Notes: a model not told the origin generated them from the letters alone. 64,000 bases of DNA from Methylocystis sp. IM3 (GCF_038070105.1 NZ_JBBPBZ010000002.1:2958501-3022500); one strand, 5' to 3'. Shown: positions 45,890 through 54,579, numbered from the stretch's first letter. Numbers and translations: made by a program.

Positions 45890-46262
45890 GTCGAAGCGTT
45901 TCGGCGCCTGGCCGCGCCGTCCCTTGGCGAAAGCCGTTCCTTGGCGAAAAAGGCGGAGCCGCTCTTGGAAGGGGCGGCGCCGAACGCCCTTTTTCTTGTT
46001 TCGCTCGTGACATCCGCTAGCACATCCCGGCGCGGAACGCCCGAAAAATCGCGGGAGAGCGACAGACGCCGCCGGCGCGCAGGCCGCAAAGGCTACCGCG
46101 AAAAGATCGGCCGGTTGGCCGGCGGGGCGGGCGCCGAGCGGCCCGCCGGGCCCCCGGCAGGCTGGCCGCGCCACAATTTCCCCCCAATTGGTGCGTTTCG
46201 GATTAACTTTATTTTCCCACCTGCTGCCGCCGGCCGGCGCGACCTACGAGAGGCATTTGCCA
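45890..46262. other. Intergenic region between the LysR regulator and the D,D-carboxypeptidase
   Basis: This 373-bp gap separates two divergent genes. It is very GC-rich with several C/G hairpins (for example around 46100-46170). Near 45970-45995 a stem AAGGGGCG / CGCCCTT followed by T residues resembles a rightward terminator, with no rightward gene before it. A lower-GC stretch (ATTAACTTTATTTTCCC near 46203-46220) just before the carboxypeptidase may be its promoter. No RNA gene was recognised. Confidence 0.4.
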
Positions 46263-47747
46263 ATGACGACGTTGAGGAGACTGGCACGTCTCGGCGCATT
46301 TGCGTCCGTCCTCGCGACCCTCGCCATTCCCGCCGCGCAGGGCTCGCCTTCGCTCGTCATCGACGTATCCTCGGGCGCGGTGCTCTCGCAGGACCAGCCG
46401 ACCGCCTCCTGGTATCCCGCGTCGCTGACCAAGCTGATGACCGCCTATGTGGCCCTCGACGCGGTGCGCGCCGGCCGCATCACGATGGACACGCCGCTGA
46501 TGATGTCGCCGCGCGCCGCCCGCATGGCGCCCTCGAAGATGGGCTTTCGGCCGGGCTCCGAGGTGACGCTGCAGAACGCGCTGATCATGCTGATGGTGAA
46601 ATCGGCCAATGACATCGCGGTCGCCATCGCGGAGGGCGTCTCGGGCTCGGTCGAGGCCTTCGCCGAGGAGATGAACCACGCCTCGCAAAAGCTCGGCATG
46701 ACGCAGTCCACCTGGGTCAATCCCAACGGCCTGCCGGATACGCGGCAGGTCACCTCAGCGCGCGATCTCGCGATCCTGGGCCGGGCGCTCTATCTGCAAT
46801 TTCCCGAATACGCCAACCTCTGGAACATCGGGGCCATGCAGTTCGGCCGGCAGATCCATCCCACGCACAACGGCCTGCTCGGACGCTATCCCGGCGCCGA
46901 CGGCATGAAGACGGGCTTCACCTGCCCTGCCGGCTTCAATGTCGTCGCCTCCGCCAGCCATGGCAATCAGCGGCTGATCGCCGTCGTGCTCGGCGCGCCG
47001 TCCGCCGCCGCGCGCACGGCCAAGGCCGCCGCCCTGCTCGATCGCGGCTTCCAGTCGAGCGCCTCCGGATCGCTCGCCTCGATCGCCGCTCCCGGTCCCG
47101 GCCCGGCCCCCGATCTGCGCGACAGCGTCTGCCGCAACCGCGGCCCGGCCATGGCCGAATTCATGAACGAGGTCGAGGACGTCTCCATTCCGATCGGCGG
47201 CGGATCGACTGGCGTCCCGCTGCTCGACGCCGCCTCGGCCCAGCAGCGGATCAGCGCCAAGGATCTCGCGCGCCTGCCGCGTCCGCATTTCGATCCGGTG
47301 CCCGTCTACGCCGGCCGCGCGCCGGGCTATGCCGGTCCCGTGGCGCGCGCCCGCGCGCCCGGCGCGCCGATCGGCGAGCAGACCGATTATTCCGCCTACG
47401 CCAACAACCCCGAGCCCGCGGGCGGCGAAGCCTCGCCGATCAGCCGGGCGGCGCCCGACGCCGTGAACATGCGCCAGGCCAAACGGGGCGCGAAGCGCGC
47501 CGCCAAGCGCGTCTCGCCCGTCGCCACGCCGGCGCCCGTCGACGATATCGCCGTGGACGACAAGGCGGCGGGCGACGAAAAGCCGGAGAAGCCGGCAAAG
47601 GCCGCCGCCAAAGCCGCCGCCAAGGCCGGCGCCAAAGCCAACGCCACGGGCAAGCCCGCCCAGCCCGCGAAAGCCGCCGCCGCCGCCGCCAAGCCGGCGC
47701 CGACCAAGACGCAGACCGCCGCCAAACCGCAGGTCAAGACTCCGTGA
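46263..47747 (+). CDS. D-alanyl-D-alanine carboxypeptidase (penicillin-binding protein 5/6-like)
   Basis: A 494-residue periplasmic enzyme. A signal peptide (about 1-27) precedes the serine peptidase S11 motifs SLTK (54-57), SAN (114-116) and KTG (216-218). It trims the terminal D-Ala from peptidoglycan stem peptides. The last 120 residues are unusual: Pro-rich, then a Lys/Ala-rich tail (repeats such as AKAAAKAAAKAGAKA) that may bind the cell wall or nucleic acid. The ATG at 46263 gives the signal peptide. The next gene begins with GTG overlapping its stop. Confidence 0.92.
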   Translation: MTTLRRLARLGAFASVLATLAIPAAQGSPSLVIDVSSGAVLSQDQPTASWYPASLTKLMTAYVALDAVRAGRITMDTPLMMSPRAARMAPSKMGFRPGSEVTLQNALIMLMVKSANDIAVAIAEGVSGSVEAFAEEMNHASQKLGMTQSTWVNPNGLPDTRQVTSARDLAILGRALYLQFPEYANLWNIGAMQFGRQIHPTHNGLLGRYPGADGMKTGFTCPAGFNVVASASHGNQRLIAVVLGAPSAAARTAKAAALLDRGFQSSASGSLASIAAPGPGPAPDLRDSVCRNRGPAMAEFMNEVEDVSIPIGGGSTGVPLLDAASAQQRISAKDLARLPRPHFDPVPVYAGRAPGYAGPVARARAPGAPIGEQTDYSAYANNPEPAGGEASPISRAAPDAVNMRQAKRGAKRAAKRVSPVATPAPVDDIAVDDKAAGDEKPEKPAKAAAKAAAKAGAKANATGKPAQPAKAAAAAAKPAPTKTQTAAKPQVKTP

Positions 47748-48898
47748 GCGACAGCGCCCCAGCGGCGGCCCGCCGGCCGCCGCCGCCTCTTCCCCTGACC
47801 ATCCTCACCGGATTTCTCGGCGCAGGAAAGACGACGCTGCTCAATGAGCTGCTCGCCGCGCCCGAGCTTTCCGACACGCTCGTCCTCATCAATGAGTTCG
47901 GCGAGGTCGGCCTCGACCATCTCTTCATCGAGAAGATCGACGGCGACATGGTGATGATGAGTTCGGGCTGCGTCTGCTGCACGATCCGCGGCGATCTCGT
48001 CCATACGCTCGAGGACCTGCTGCGCCGGCTCGACAACGGGCGGATCGCGCCATTCCGCCGCGTCGTGCTGGAGACGACGGGGCTGGCCGATCCGGCCCCG
48101 ATCCTCCACACGATCATGAGCCACCCCTATCTCGTGATGCGTTTCCGCCTCGACGGCGTCATCGCCGTGGTGGATGCGGTCAATGGCGAGTCGACGCTCG
48201 ATGCGCATGAGGAGGCCGTGAAGCAGGCGGCCGTCGCCGACCGTCTGGTCGTCACGAAGACCGATCTGGCCGAAGGCGCGGCCCATGAGGAGCGCCTGAC
48301 CGCGCGTCTGCGCGCCCTCAATCCGACGGCCCGCATCCTCGTCGCGGCGAGAGGCGAGGCCACGCCGCAGGCGCTGCTCGACTGCGGCCTCTACGATCTC
48401 GGCGCCAAGACCCCCCGGGTGCGCGACTGGCTCAACGCCGAGGCCGTGGAGGCGCAGGAGCATCACGGTCACGACCATGCGGGCCACGGCCATCACCATC
48501 ACGACGTCAACCGCCACGACGACCATATTCAGGCCTTCTGCCTGACCGGCGACACGCCCTTCACCCCGCCCTCCTTCGATATTTTCATCGATCTGCTGCG
48601 CCACACCCATGGACCGCGCCTGCTGCGCGTGAAGGGAATCGTCGCTCTCTCCGACGCGCCCGAGCGCCCGGTGGTCATCCATGGCGTGCAGCACGTCTTC
48701 CATCCGCCGCACCGTCTCGAGGCCTGGCCCGACACGGATCGCCGCACCCGCATCGTCTTCATCGTGAAGGACCTCGACCGCGCCTTCGTCGAGGGCCTCT
48801 ATGCGGCGCTCATCTCCCGGCCGGCGGTCGATACGCCCGACGCCGAGGCGCTGATGAATAATCCGCTCGCGCCGGCGCGGGGCGGGCTGCTCGGATAG
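47744..48898 (+). CDS. COG0523/CobW-type metallochaperone GTPase
   Basis: A 384-residue G3E-family GTPase. The P-loop is GFLGAGKT (23-30), the metal-binding CxCC motif is CVCC (76-79), and LVVTKTDLAE gives the nucleotide-specificity site. A His-rich loop (HGHDHAGHGHHHHD, about 240-255) precedes the C-terminal CobW domain. Such proteins insert or deliver zinc, cobalt or nickel. It starts with GTG overlapping the carboxypeptidase stop, so the two genes are coupled. The cognate metal and client cannot be read from the sequence. Confidence 0.9.
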   Translation: MSDSAPAAARRPPPPLPLTILTGFLGAGKTTLLNELLAAPELSDTLVLINEFGEVGLDHLFIEKIDGDMVMMSSGCVCCTIRGDLVHTLEDLLRRLDNGRIAPFRRVVLETTGLADPAPILHTIMSHPYLVMRFRLDGVIAVVDAVNGESTLDAHEEAVKQAAVADRLVVTKTDLAEGAAHEERLTARLRALNPTARILVAARGEATPQALLDCGLYDLGAKTPRVRDWLNAEAVEAQEHHGHDHAGHGHHHHDVNRHDDHIQAFCLTGDTPFTPPSFDIFIDLLRHTHGPRLLRVKGIVALSDAPERPVVIHGVQHVFHPPHRLEAWPDTDRRTRIVFIVKDLDRAFVEGLYAALISRPAVDTPDAEALMNNPLAPARGGLLG

Positions 48899-48976
48899 CG
48901 CCCCGTCCCCAACCCTTCCCGACGATCTGGAGAGCCCTTCTCCCGCTTTCGGGGGCGGACAGGGACGAGGCCCCGC
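48899..48976. repeat. Dispersed C-rich inverted repeat element, copy 2
   Basis: The gap before comF contains GCCCCGTCCCCAACCCTTCCC and its imperfect inverse ending GGACAGGGACGAGGCCCC, with an inner CTTCTCCCG/CGGGGGCGG pair. The arrangement resembles the element at 17476-17582, also between two rightward genes. The two copies differ in the centre. It may be a mobile or structural intergenic repeat. Confidence 0.5.
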
Positions 48977-48990
48977 GTTAAAAAGCAAAG

Positions 48991-49764
48991 ATGCCGCTTC
49001 GTCCCGTCAGCCTTGGTCCCCTCGCCGCCGTGGCCAGACGCGCGGGCGCCGCGCTGCTCGACCTGGTCTATCCGCCGGCCTGTCTCGCCTGCCGCCGCGC
49101 CGTCGCCGAACATGGCGCGCTCTGCGCCGACTGCTGGCGCGAGGTCGCCTTCATCGAGCGACCATTTTGCGAAAGGCTCGGCACGCCCTTCGAGCAGGAT
49201 CTCGGACAGGCCGGGTTGATCTCGCCCGAGGCCGCCGCCAATCCGCCCGTCTTCTCGCGGGCGCGGGCCGTCGCGCGCTACGACAGCGACAAGGCGCGCT
49301 CGCTCGCGCATCGGCTGAAATATCATGACCGCCTGGAGCTCGCGGGACCGATGGGACGCTGGATGGCCCGCGCCGGGGCCGACCTCCTCGCCGAGGCCGA
49401 TCTCCTGGCGCCCATTCCCCTGCATCGCCTGCGGCTCGCGGCCAGGCGGTTCAATCAGTCGGCCGAACTCGCCCGAATCGTGTCGCGCGAAAGCGGCGTG
49501 CCAGTCGAAACGCTGGCGCTCCTGCGCGTGAAGGCGACGGCCCCACAGGTCGGGCTTTCCCGCGCCCAGCGCGCCGCCAATCTTTCCGGAGCGTTCCGCA
49601 TCGACCCCGAGCGGGCGTCCCGTCTGGAAGGCCGAAACATTCTCCTCGTCGACGACGTTCTGACGACCGGGGCGACAGCCAACGCCGCGGCGCGCGCGCT
49701 GCTTCGCGCCGGCGCGGCGCGCGTCGATCTGCTGGTCTTCGCCCGGGCCGTGACAAGCGCGTGA
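48991..49764 (+). CDS. ComF family protein (double zinc ribbon and phosphoribosyltransferase-like)
   Basis: A 257-residue protein. Zinc-ribbon cysteines are seen near the N-terminus (CLACRRA and CADCW), and a phosphoribosyltransferase-type domain at the C-terminus with the PRPP loop VLLVDDVLTTGAT. ComF/GntX proteins are linked to DNA uptake or salvage in some bacteria; the exact function is not established. It is followed 53 bp later by a glutaredoxin gene. Confidence 0.9.
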   Translation: MPLRPVSLGPLAAVARRAGAALLDLVYPPACLACRRAVAEHGALCADCWREVAFIERPFCERLGTPFEQDLGQAGLISPEAAANPPVFSRARAVARYDSDKARSLAHRLKYHDRLELAGPMGRWMARAGADLLAEADLLAPIPLHRLRLAARRFNQSAELARIVSRESGVPVETLALLRVKATAPQVGLSRAQRAANLSGAFRIDPERASRLEGRNILLVDDVLTTGATANAAARALLRAGAARVDLLVFARAVTSA

Positions 49765-49817
49765 CTTCGGGCGTATAAGCGGTGCAATGAAATCGCCGGA
49801 CGAGGGCTCAAATCCCA

Positions 49818-50087
49818 ATGGCGCATATCGAGATCTACACGACCCCCACCTGTCCCTACTGCATTGCCGCAAAAAGACTGCTCACAAACAAGGGCGCGGC
49901 CTTCGTGGAGATCAGCGTCGCCGGCGATCCGGCCGGACGCCGGGCGATGAGCGAACGCGCCGGCGGCCGCACGACCGTGCCGCAGATCTTCATCAATGGC
50001 AGGCATATCGGCGGCTGTGACGACCTTCATGCGCTCGATGGCGCCGGCGGGCTCGACCCGCTGCTTTCGGCGGGGGCGCCGGCATGA
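49818..50087 (+). CDS. grxC: Glutaredoxin 3
   Basis: An 89-residue thioredoxin-fold protein with the dithiol active site CPYC (about residues 13-16), the cis-Pro segment TVPQIFINGRHIGG and the C-terminal GCDDLHALDGAG glutathione-binding motif. It reduces disulfides with glutathione as cofactor. Its stop overlaps the DUF1178 gene by 4 bp, a pairing common in alphaproteobacteria. Confidence 0.95.
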   Translation: MAHIEIYTTPTCPYCIAAKRLLTNKGAAFVEISVAGDPAGRRAMSERAGGRTTVPQIFINGRHIGGCDDLHALDGAGGLDPLLSAGAPA

Positions 50088-50482
50088 TCCGCTACGCGCT
50101 CGTCTGCGAGGAAGGGCACAATTTCGACGGCTGGTTCCGGGACAGCGAGACTTTTGAGACCCAATCGTCCCAGCGCCTGGTTTCCTGCCCCTACTGCGCC
50201 TCGACGAGCGTCACCCGCGCCGTGATGGCGCCCCATGTGGCCCGCGGCGGCCGCGACGCCGAAGCGGCGCGACTGCGCGGAATGATCCGCAAACTGCGCG
50301 AGAAGGTCGTCGCCGGGACAGAGGATGTCGGCGAGCGCTTCCCGCAGGAGGCGCGCGGAATGGAGGACGGCGAGATCGAGCGCCGGCCCATAAGGGGCCG
50401 CGCCACGTTCGAGGAGGCGAAGGCGCTGCTCGAGGACGGCATAGAGATCCTCCCCCTGCCCGAACTGCCCGGCGACAACTGA
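50084..50482 (+). CDS. DUF1178 family protein
   Basis: A 132-residue protein beginning MIRYALVCEEGHNFDGWFRD, the family signature, followed by a CPYC zinc-knuckle-like pair (VSCPYCAST). The C-terminal part is an acidic helix (GEIDIEILPLPELPGD-like). Function is unknown; linkage to grxC is frequent. It is convergent with the sirtuin gene. Confidence 0.92.
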   Translation: MIRYALVCEEGHNFDGWFRDSETFETQSSQRLVSCPYCASTSVTRAVMAPHVARGGRDAEAARLRGMIRKLREKVVAGTEDVGERFPQEARGMEDGEIERRPIRGRATFEEAKALLEDGIEILPLPELPGDN

Positions 50483-50492
50483 CCTTTCCCGG

Positions 50493-51197
50493 CTATCGCA
50501 ACATCTCCTCGACCCAGGCCGGAACCAGCTCGCTCGCTGCGCCATAGCGCGTCTGATCGAATTGCCCGGCGTTGTCGGAAGGCTCGAGATTGATTTCGCA
50601 TGTGGCGACGCCGAGCCGGCGCGCCAGCGAGACGAAGCCCGCCGCCGGATAGACGGAGCCCGAGGTTCCGATGGAGACGAAGAGGCTCGCCGCCGCGAGG
50701 GCTGCTGTGATCTCCTCCATGTGGAGCGGCGTCTCGCCGAACCAGACCACATGCGGCCGCATGGCGCCGACGCGGCCGCAGTCGCCGCAGCGATCCGCAG
50801 TGGAGAGGTCCGCGCGCTGGTCGCGCAGGCCGCCGCAGGCGGCGCAACGCGCTTTCAGCAACTCCCCATGCATATGGATCACCTCCCGCGCGCCGCCGCG
50901 TTCGTGCAGATCGTCGATGTTCTGCGTGACGAGCATCGCCGCGCCGCCCCTCGCGGCCATCTCCCGCTGCAACCGGGCCAGCGCGTCATGGGCCGCGTTG
51001 GGGCGCGCCGACAGCAGGTTGCGACGGCGGAAATTATAGAATTCGTGAACGGCCTCGGGCGTCCGCGCGAAGGCTTCGGGCGTTGCGAGCGTCATCGGAT
51101 CGAAGCGCGCCCAGAGGCCCGTCCCCGATGCGTCGCGAAATGTGCCCAGCCCGCTTTCAGCCGAGACGCCCGCCCCGGTCAGCACGAATATGCGCAT
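50493..51197 (-). CDS. cobB: NAD-dependent protein deacylase (sirtuin, CobB-type)
   Basis: A 234-residue sirtuin. The NAD-binding motif GAGVSAESGLGTFRD, the catalytic QNIDDLHERGG and His of HMHGEL, and the zinc cysteines (CAACG, CGDCG) are visible. The segment FYNFRRR carries the Tyr and Arg that in class III sirtuins favour succinyl or other acidic acyl lysines. It removes acyl groups from lysines, for example on acetyl-CoA synthetase. AAGGAG precedes the ATG at 51197. Confidence 0.94.
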   Translation of the reverse strand: MRIFVLTGAGVSAESGLGTFRDASGTGLWARFDPMTLATPEAFARTPEAVHEFYNFRRRNLLSARPNAAHDALARLQREMAARGGAAMLVTQNIDDLHERGGAREVIHMHGELLKARCAACGGLRDQRADLSTADRCGDCGRVGAMRPHVVWFGETPLHMEEITAALAAASLFVSIGTSGSVYPAAGFVSLARRLGVATCEINLEPSDNAGQFDQTRYGAASELVPAWVEEMLR

Positions 51198-51328
51198 GAC
51201 GCCGCTCCTTGTGACCCTCCACGCAGGACAGGCTGATAGGCGATCGGGGGCCAAAAGTTGAGGCCAGCGCAAAAATGCGCAACATGGGCGTCAGTTTCGG
51301 CCTGGCCGTTTTCAGGGAGAGCGCAAAA

Positions 51329-51694
51329 ATGACGTCGCGTCGATTGATGATTGTCGCTTTGAGCATGGGGCTCGGCATAGGCCTTGGCCTCGGCCTTTTC
51401 GCCCGGCCCGCCGTCGCGGACCCGAACTATCTCGAGGAGGCGATCACGGAGACGCGCGCCGCCATCGACGCGGGCAAGCAGCTTCAGGCCGGCTCCTTCG
51501 TCGAACATGCCGAAGACGCGATCGACCGCGCCCGCAGCGCCGTCTGGCAGACGCCCGTCGATCCGATCCGCAAGGGCATCAAATATCTGCGCAAGGCCGT
51601 GAAGCTCGCCAAGGGCACGAGCTACGACAAGCGCGTCGCCAAAGCCACGGAACAGGCGGAGCTCGCGCTGCAACAGTTCGAATCGGTCAAGTAA
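51329..51694 (+). CDS. SmbP-like small exported helical protein
   Basis: A 121-residue protein with an N-terminal export segment (LMIVALSMGLGIGLGLGLFA, ending PAVADPNY) and an all-helical mature part. The repeats AIDAGKQLQAGSFVEHAEDA and KATEQAELALQQFE resemble the helical repeats of small metal-binding protein SmbP, but only one His lies in the helices here (FVEHAED), so metal binding is doubtful. GGGAG precedes the ATG at 51329. It is divergent from the sirtuin gene. Confidence 0.6.
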   Translation: MTSRRLMIVALSMGLGIGLGLGLFARPAVADPNYLEEAITETRAAIDAGKQLQAGSFVEHAEDAIDRARSAVWQTPVDPIRKGIKYLRKAVKLAKGTSYDKRVAKATEQAELALQQFESVK

Positions 51695-51783
51695 CAGAGT
51701 CGGCGCCGGCCACGCGGGCGGCAGATCGTGATTCGCGTTCCGTTCTCCTATATGCTGAAAAGTGAATCATCGGGGAGAAACGG

Positions 51784-54105
51784 TTGTCCGATCTAGACGA
51801 TTACACGCCGCAGGCCGGCGGGCTCGCCGCCCGCGCCGCGGTGGCGGCGCAGCGGCCGCGCTATCTCGACGGGCTCAATCCGGAGCAGCGCGCGGCGGTC
51901 GAGACGCTCGACGGGCCGGTGCTGGTGCTCGCCGGCGCCGGCACGGGCAAGACGCGGGCGCTCACCACGCGCATTGCGCATCTCCTTGCGCTCGGCAAGG
52001 CGCGCGCCCACGAGATCCTCGCCGTCACCTTCACCAACAAGGCCGCGCGCGAAATGCGCGAGCGTGTGGAAATGCTCGTCGGCGAGGGCGCGCAGGCCAT
52101 GCAGTGGCTCGGCACCTTTCACGCCATCAGCGCCAAGATCCTGCGCCGCCACGCCGAGCTCGTGGGGCTCAAGCCCAATTTCACCATTCTCGACACGGAC
52201 GACCAGATCCGGCTGCTGAAGCAGGTCTTGCAGGCGGAGAACGTCGACGACAAGCGCTGGCCGGCCCGCGCTCTCGCGACGCGCATCGACGGCTGGAAGA
52301 ACCGGGGCCTTTCGCCGAACCAGGTTCCGGCCGGCGAAGCCGAGAGCTTCGCCAATGGCAAGGGGGCGGCGCTTTACGCGCTCTATCAGGAGCGGCTCAA
52401 GATTCTCAACGCCGTCGATTTCGGCGATCTGCTGCTCGAGTCGCTGCGCCTCATGCGCGACAATCCCGACGTCCTCGCCGATTATCAGAAGCGGTTCCGA
52501 TATATTCTGGTCGATGAATATCAGGACACCAACACCGTCCAATATCTCTGGCTGCGGCTGATGTCGCAGGGGCGGCGCAACGTCTGCTGCGTGGGCGACG
52601 ACGATCAGAGCATCTACGGCTGGCGCGGCGCGGAAGTGGAAAACATCCTGCGCTTCGAGCAGGATTTTCCGGGCGCAAAAATCGTGCGGCTCGAACGCAA
52701 TTACCGCTCGACGGGCCATATTCTCGCCGCCGCCTCGCATCTCATCGCGCACAATGAGGGCCGCCTCGGCAAGACGCTCTTCACCGACGGCGAAGAAGGC
52801 GAGAAGCCGACGCTCACCGGCGTCTGGGACAGCGAGGAGGAAGCCCGAATCATCGGCGAGGACATCGAGCAACTCCAGCGCCGGGGCCATTCGCTCGAGG
52901 ACGTCGCGATCCTCGTGCGCGCCTCCTTCCAGATGCGCGAATTCGAGGAGCGTTTCGTCGAGATCGGCCTGCCCTATCGCATCATCGGCGGCCCGCGCTT
53001 CTACGAGCGGGCGGAAATCCGCGACGCGCTCGCCTATCTGCGCTGTGTCGCCCAGCCCGCCGACGATCTGGCCTTCGAGCGCATCGTCAATACGCCGAAG
53101 CGGGGGCTCGGAGACGCCACGCTGCAAATGCTGCACGAATACGGCCGCCGCGAGCGCGTTCCCCTGATGCAGGCCGCCCGCGTCCTCGTCGAGAGCGAGG
53201 AACTGAAAGCGAAACCGCGCGGCGCGCTCAAAAGCCTCATCGCCGACTTCGACCGCTGGCGCGGCCTGATCGACGCAAAGCCGCAGAACGAACTCGCCGA
53301 GATGGTGCTGGACGAGTCCGGCTATACGCAGATGTGGCGCGAGGACAAGACGCCGGAAGCCGCCGGGAGGCTCGAAAACCTGAAAGAACTCGTGCGCGCG
53401 ATGGAGGACTTCCCCGACCTCGCCGCGTTCCTCGAACATGTCTCGCTCGTCATGGAAGCGGAAGAAGGCAAGGAGCAGGCGCGCGTCTCGATCATGACGC
53501 TGCACGCCGCCAAGGGCCTCGAATTCGAGACCGTCTATCTCCCCGGCTGGGAGGAGGGGTTGTTCCCGCATCAGCGCTCGCTGGACGAACAGGGCCGCGC
53601 GGGTCTCGAAGAGGAGCGGAGGCTCGCTTATGTCGGCCTCACGCGGGCGAAGCGCCGCGCCCGGATCTTCTTCGCGAGCAATCGCCGCATTCGCGGCCTC
53701 TGGCAGCCGACCGTCCCCTCGCGCTTCGTCGACAATCTGCCCCCGACCCATGTGGAGGTCGTCGAGGCGCCGAACGGTTCGCACTATGGCGGCTATGGCG
53801 TCTCGCGCTTCGCCAATCTCGACGTCTATGGCTCCGACTATTCGACCCCCGGCTGGAAACGCGCCCAGGCCGCGCGGAGAGAGCCGGCCAGCGACAAGCC
53901 GGCGCGCTCGAAGCCGCCGCTGACGATCGAGGGCGAAATCATCGCGCGCGCATCGACGGCCTCGAACTATCGCGCGGGCGCGCGCGTGTTTCACCTCAAA
54001 TTCGGCCCCGGCACCGTGGCGGCGGTCGACGGCAACAAATGCACGGTCGATTTCGACAAGGCCGGGCGCAAGATGGTGCTGGAGAGCTTTTTGCAGGCGC
54101 GGTGA
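51784..54105 (+). CDS. uvrD: UvrD/PcrA-type DNA helicase
   Basis: A 773-residue superfamily 1A 3'-5' helicase. Motifs include Walker A LAGAGTGKT (49-57), motif II VDEYQDTN, motif III GDDDQSIYGWRGA, and motif V/VI regions ASIMTLHAAKGLEFE-like (SIMTLHAAKGLEFETVYLPG) and AYVGLTRAKRRA. It unwinds DNA in nucleotide excision and mismatch repair. The start is TTG at 51784 with GGGGAGAAACGG upstream. Its stop overlaps the GTG of the HicA-like gene. Confidence 0.95.
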   Translation: MSDLDDYTPQAGGLAARAAVAAQRPRYLDGLNPEQRAAVETLDGPVLVLAGAGTGKTRALTTRIAHLLALGKARAHEILAVTFTNKAAREMRERVEMLVGEGAQAMQWLGTFHAISAKILRRHAELVGLKPNFTILDTDDQIRLLKQVLQAENVDDKRWPARALATRIDGWKNRGLSPNQVPAGEAESFANGKGAALYALYQERLKILNAVDFGDLLLESLRLMRDNPDVLADYQKRFRYILVDEYQDTNTVQYLWLRLMSQGRRNVCCVGDDDQSIYGWRGAEVENILRFEQDFPGAKIVRLERNYRSTGHILAAASHLIAHNEGRLGKTLFTDGEEGEKPTLTGVWDSEEEARIIGEDIEQLQRRGHSLEDVAILVRASFQMREFEERFVEIGLPYRIIGGPRFYERAEIRDALAYLRCVAQPADDLAFERIVNTPKRGLGDATLQMLHEYGRRERVPLMQAARVLVESEELKAKPRGALKSLIADFDRWRGLIDAKPQNELAEMVLDESGYTQMWREDKTPEAAGRLENLKELVRAMEDFPDLAAFLEHVSLVMEAEEGKEQARVSIMTLHAAKGLEFETVYLPGWEEGLFPHQRSLDEQGRAGLEEERRLAYVGLTRAKRRARIFFASNRRIRGLWQPTVPSRFVDNLPPTHVEVVEAPNGSHYGGYGVSRFANLDVYGSDYSTPGWKRAQAARREPASDKPARSKPPLTIEGEIIARASTASNYRAGARVFHLKFGPGTVAAVDGNKCTVDFDKAGRKMVLESFLQAR

Positions 54106-54287
54106 GTGACGGAATCCCGCTTCCGTCTCGGACAGGAGGTTGGAGTCTCCTGCGCGTCTCCGGCTCGCACCATGTCTTTCGCAACCCGAAGACAGGCCCC
54201 ATAATCTCCCTGTCTCACCCGAAGAAAGACCTTGGCTCCGGTCTCGTCTGGACAATCTACAAAGCGGCAGGGTGGCCGAAGGATTGA
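54102..54287 (+). CDS. HicA-like mRNA interferase toxin, altered N-terminus
   Basis: A 61-residue ORF starting GTG at 54102, overlapping the uvrD stop (GTGA). The HicA core is clear: GWSLLRVSGSHHVFRNP with the catalytic His in GSHH, then LSHPKKDLGSGLVWTIYKAAGW. The usual first helix (SRxxIxxLExDGW) is missing and replaced by DGIPLPSRTG. The +1 frame of the same DNA reads VTESRFRLGQE, like a HicA start, so a one-base frameshift may have damaged the gene. It is followed by hicB, giving the toxin-antitoxin order. Activity is uncertain. Confidence 0.65.
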   Translation: MSDGIPLPSRTGGWSLLRVSGSHHVFRNPKTGPIISLSHPKKDLGSGLVWTIYKAAGWPKD

Positions 54288-54294
54288 CGTGCGC

Positions 54295-54579
54295 ATGACC
54301 CATCACGTCGCCATCGTCGAGGAAGAAGAGGGAAAGGCCGTCGGGGTCTGGTTTCCCGATCTTGCGGGCTGCGTCTCGGCGGGGGACACGGACGACGAAG
54401 CCATGGCCAACGCCGCAGAGGCGCTTGCGCTATGGATCGAGGTCGCGGAAGAAAACAATTGTCCTGTCCCGGCGCCGCGCAGCCTCACCGAGCTCAAGCG
54501 CGTTCCGGAGATCGCGGAGGACCTTGCCCGCTACATGGTGGCGCTGATCCCCTTGAGGCCCTTGCGTCACGCCGCCTGA
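54295..54579 (+). CDS. hicB: HicB-like antitoxin
   Basis: A 94-residue protein with the degenerate RNase H-like HicB fold: VGVWFPDLAGCVSAGDTDDE and ANAAEALALWIEVAEEN, then PVPAPRSLTELK. It neutralises HicA by direct binding; many HicB proteins also repress their own operon, but no clear DNA-binding domain is visible at this length. It lies 8 bp after the HicA-like gene. An in-frame GTG at 54289 is an alternative start. Confidence 0.85.
   Translation: MTHHVAIVEEEEGKAVGVWFPDLAGCVSAGDTDDEAMANAAEALALWIEVAEENNCPVPAPRSLTELKRVPEIAEDLARYMVALIPLRPLRHAA

Noticed and set aside
45968..45996. Rightward terminator-like hairpin before the carboxypeptidase gene
   Set aside because: No rightward transcript is evident before it; the stem is short and bulged, so it is noted only in the intergenic description.
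51793..54306. Leftward ORF of about 840 codons opposite uvrD
   Set aside because: It lies antisense to all helicase motifs and has no domain of its own.
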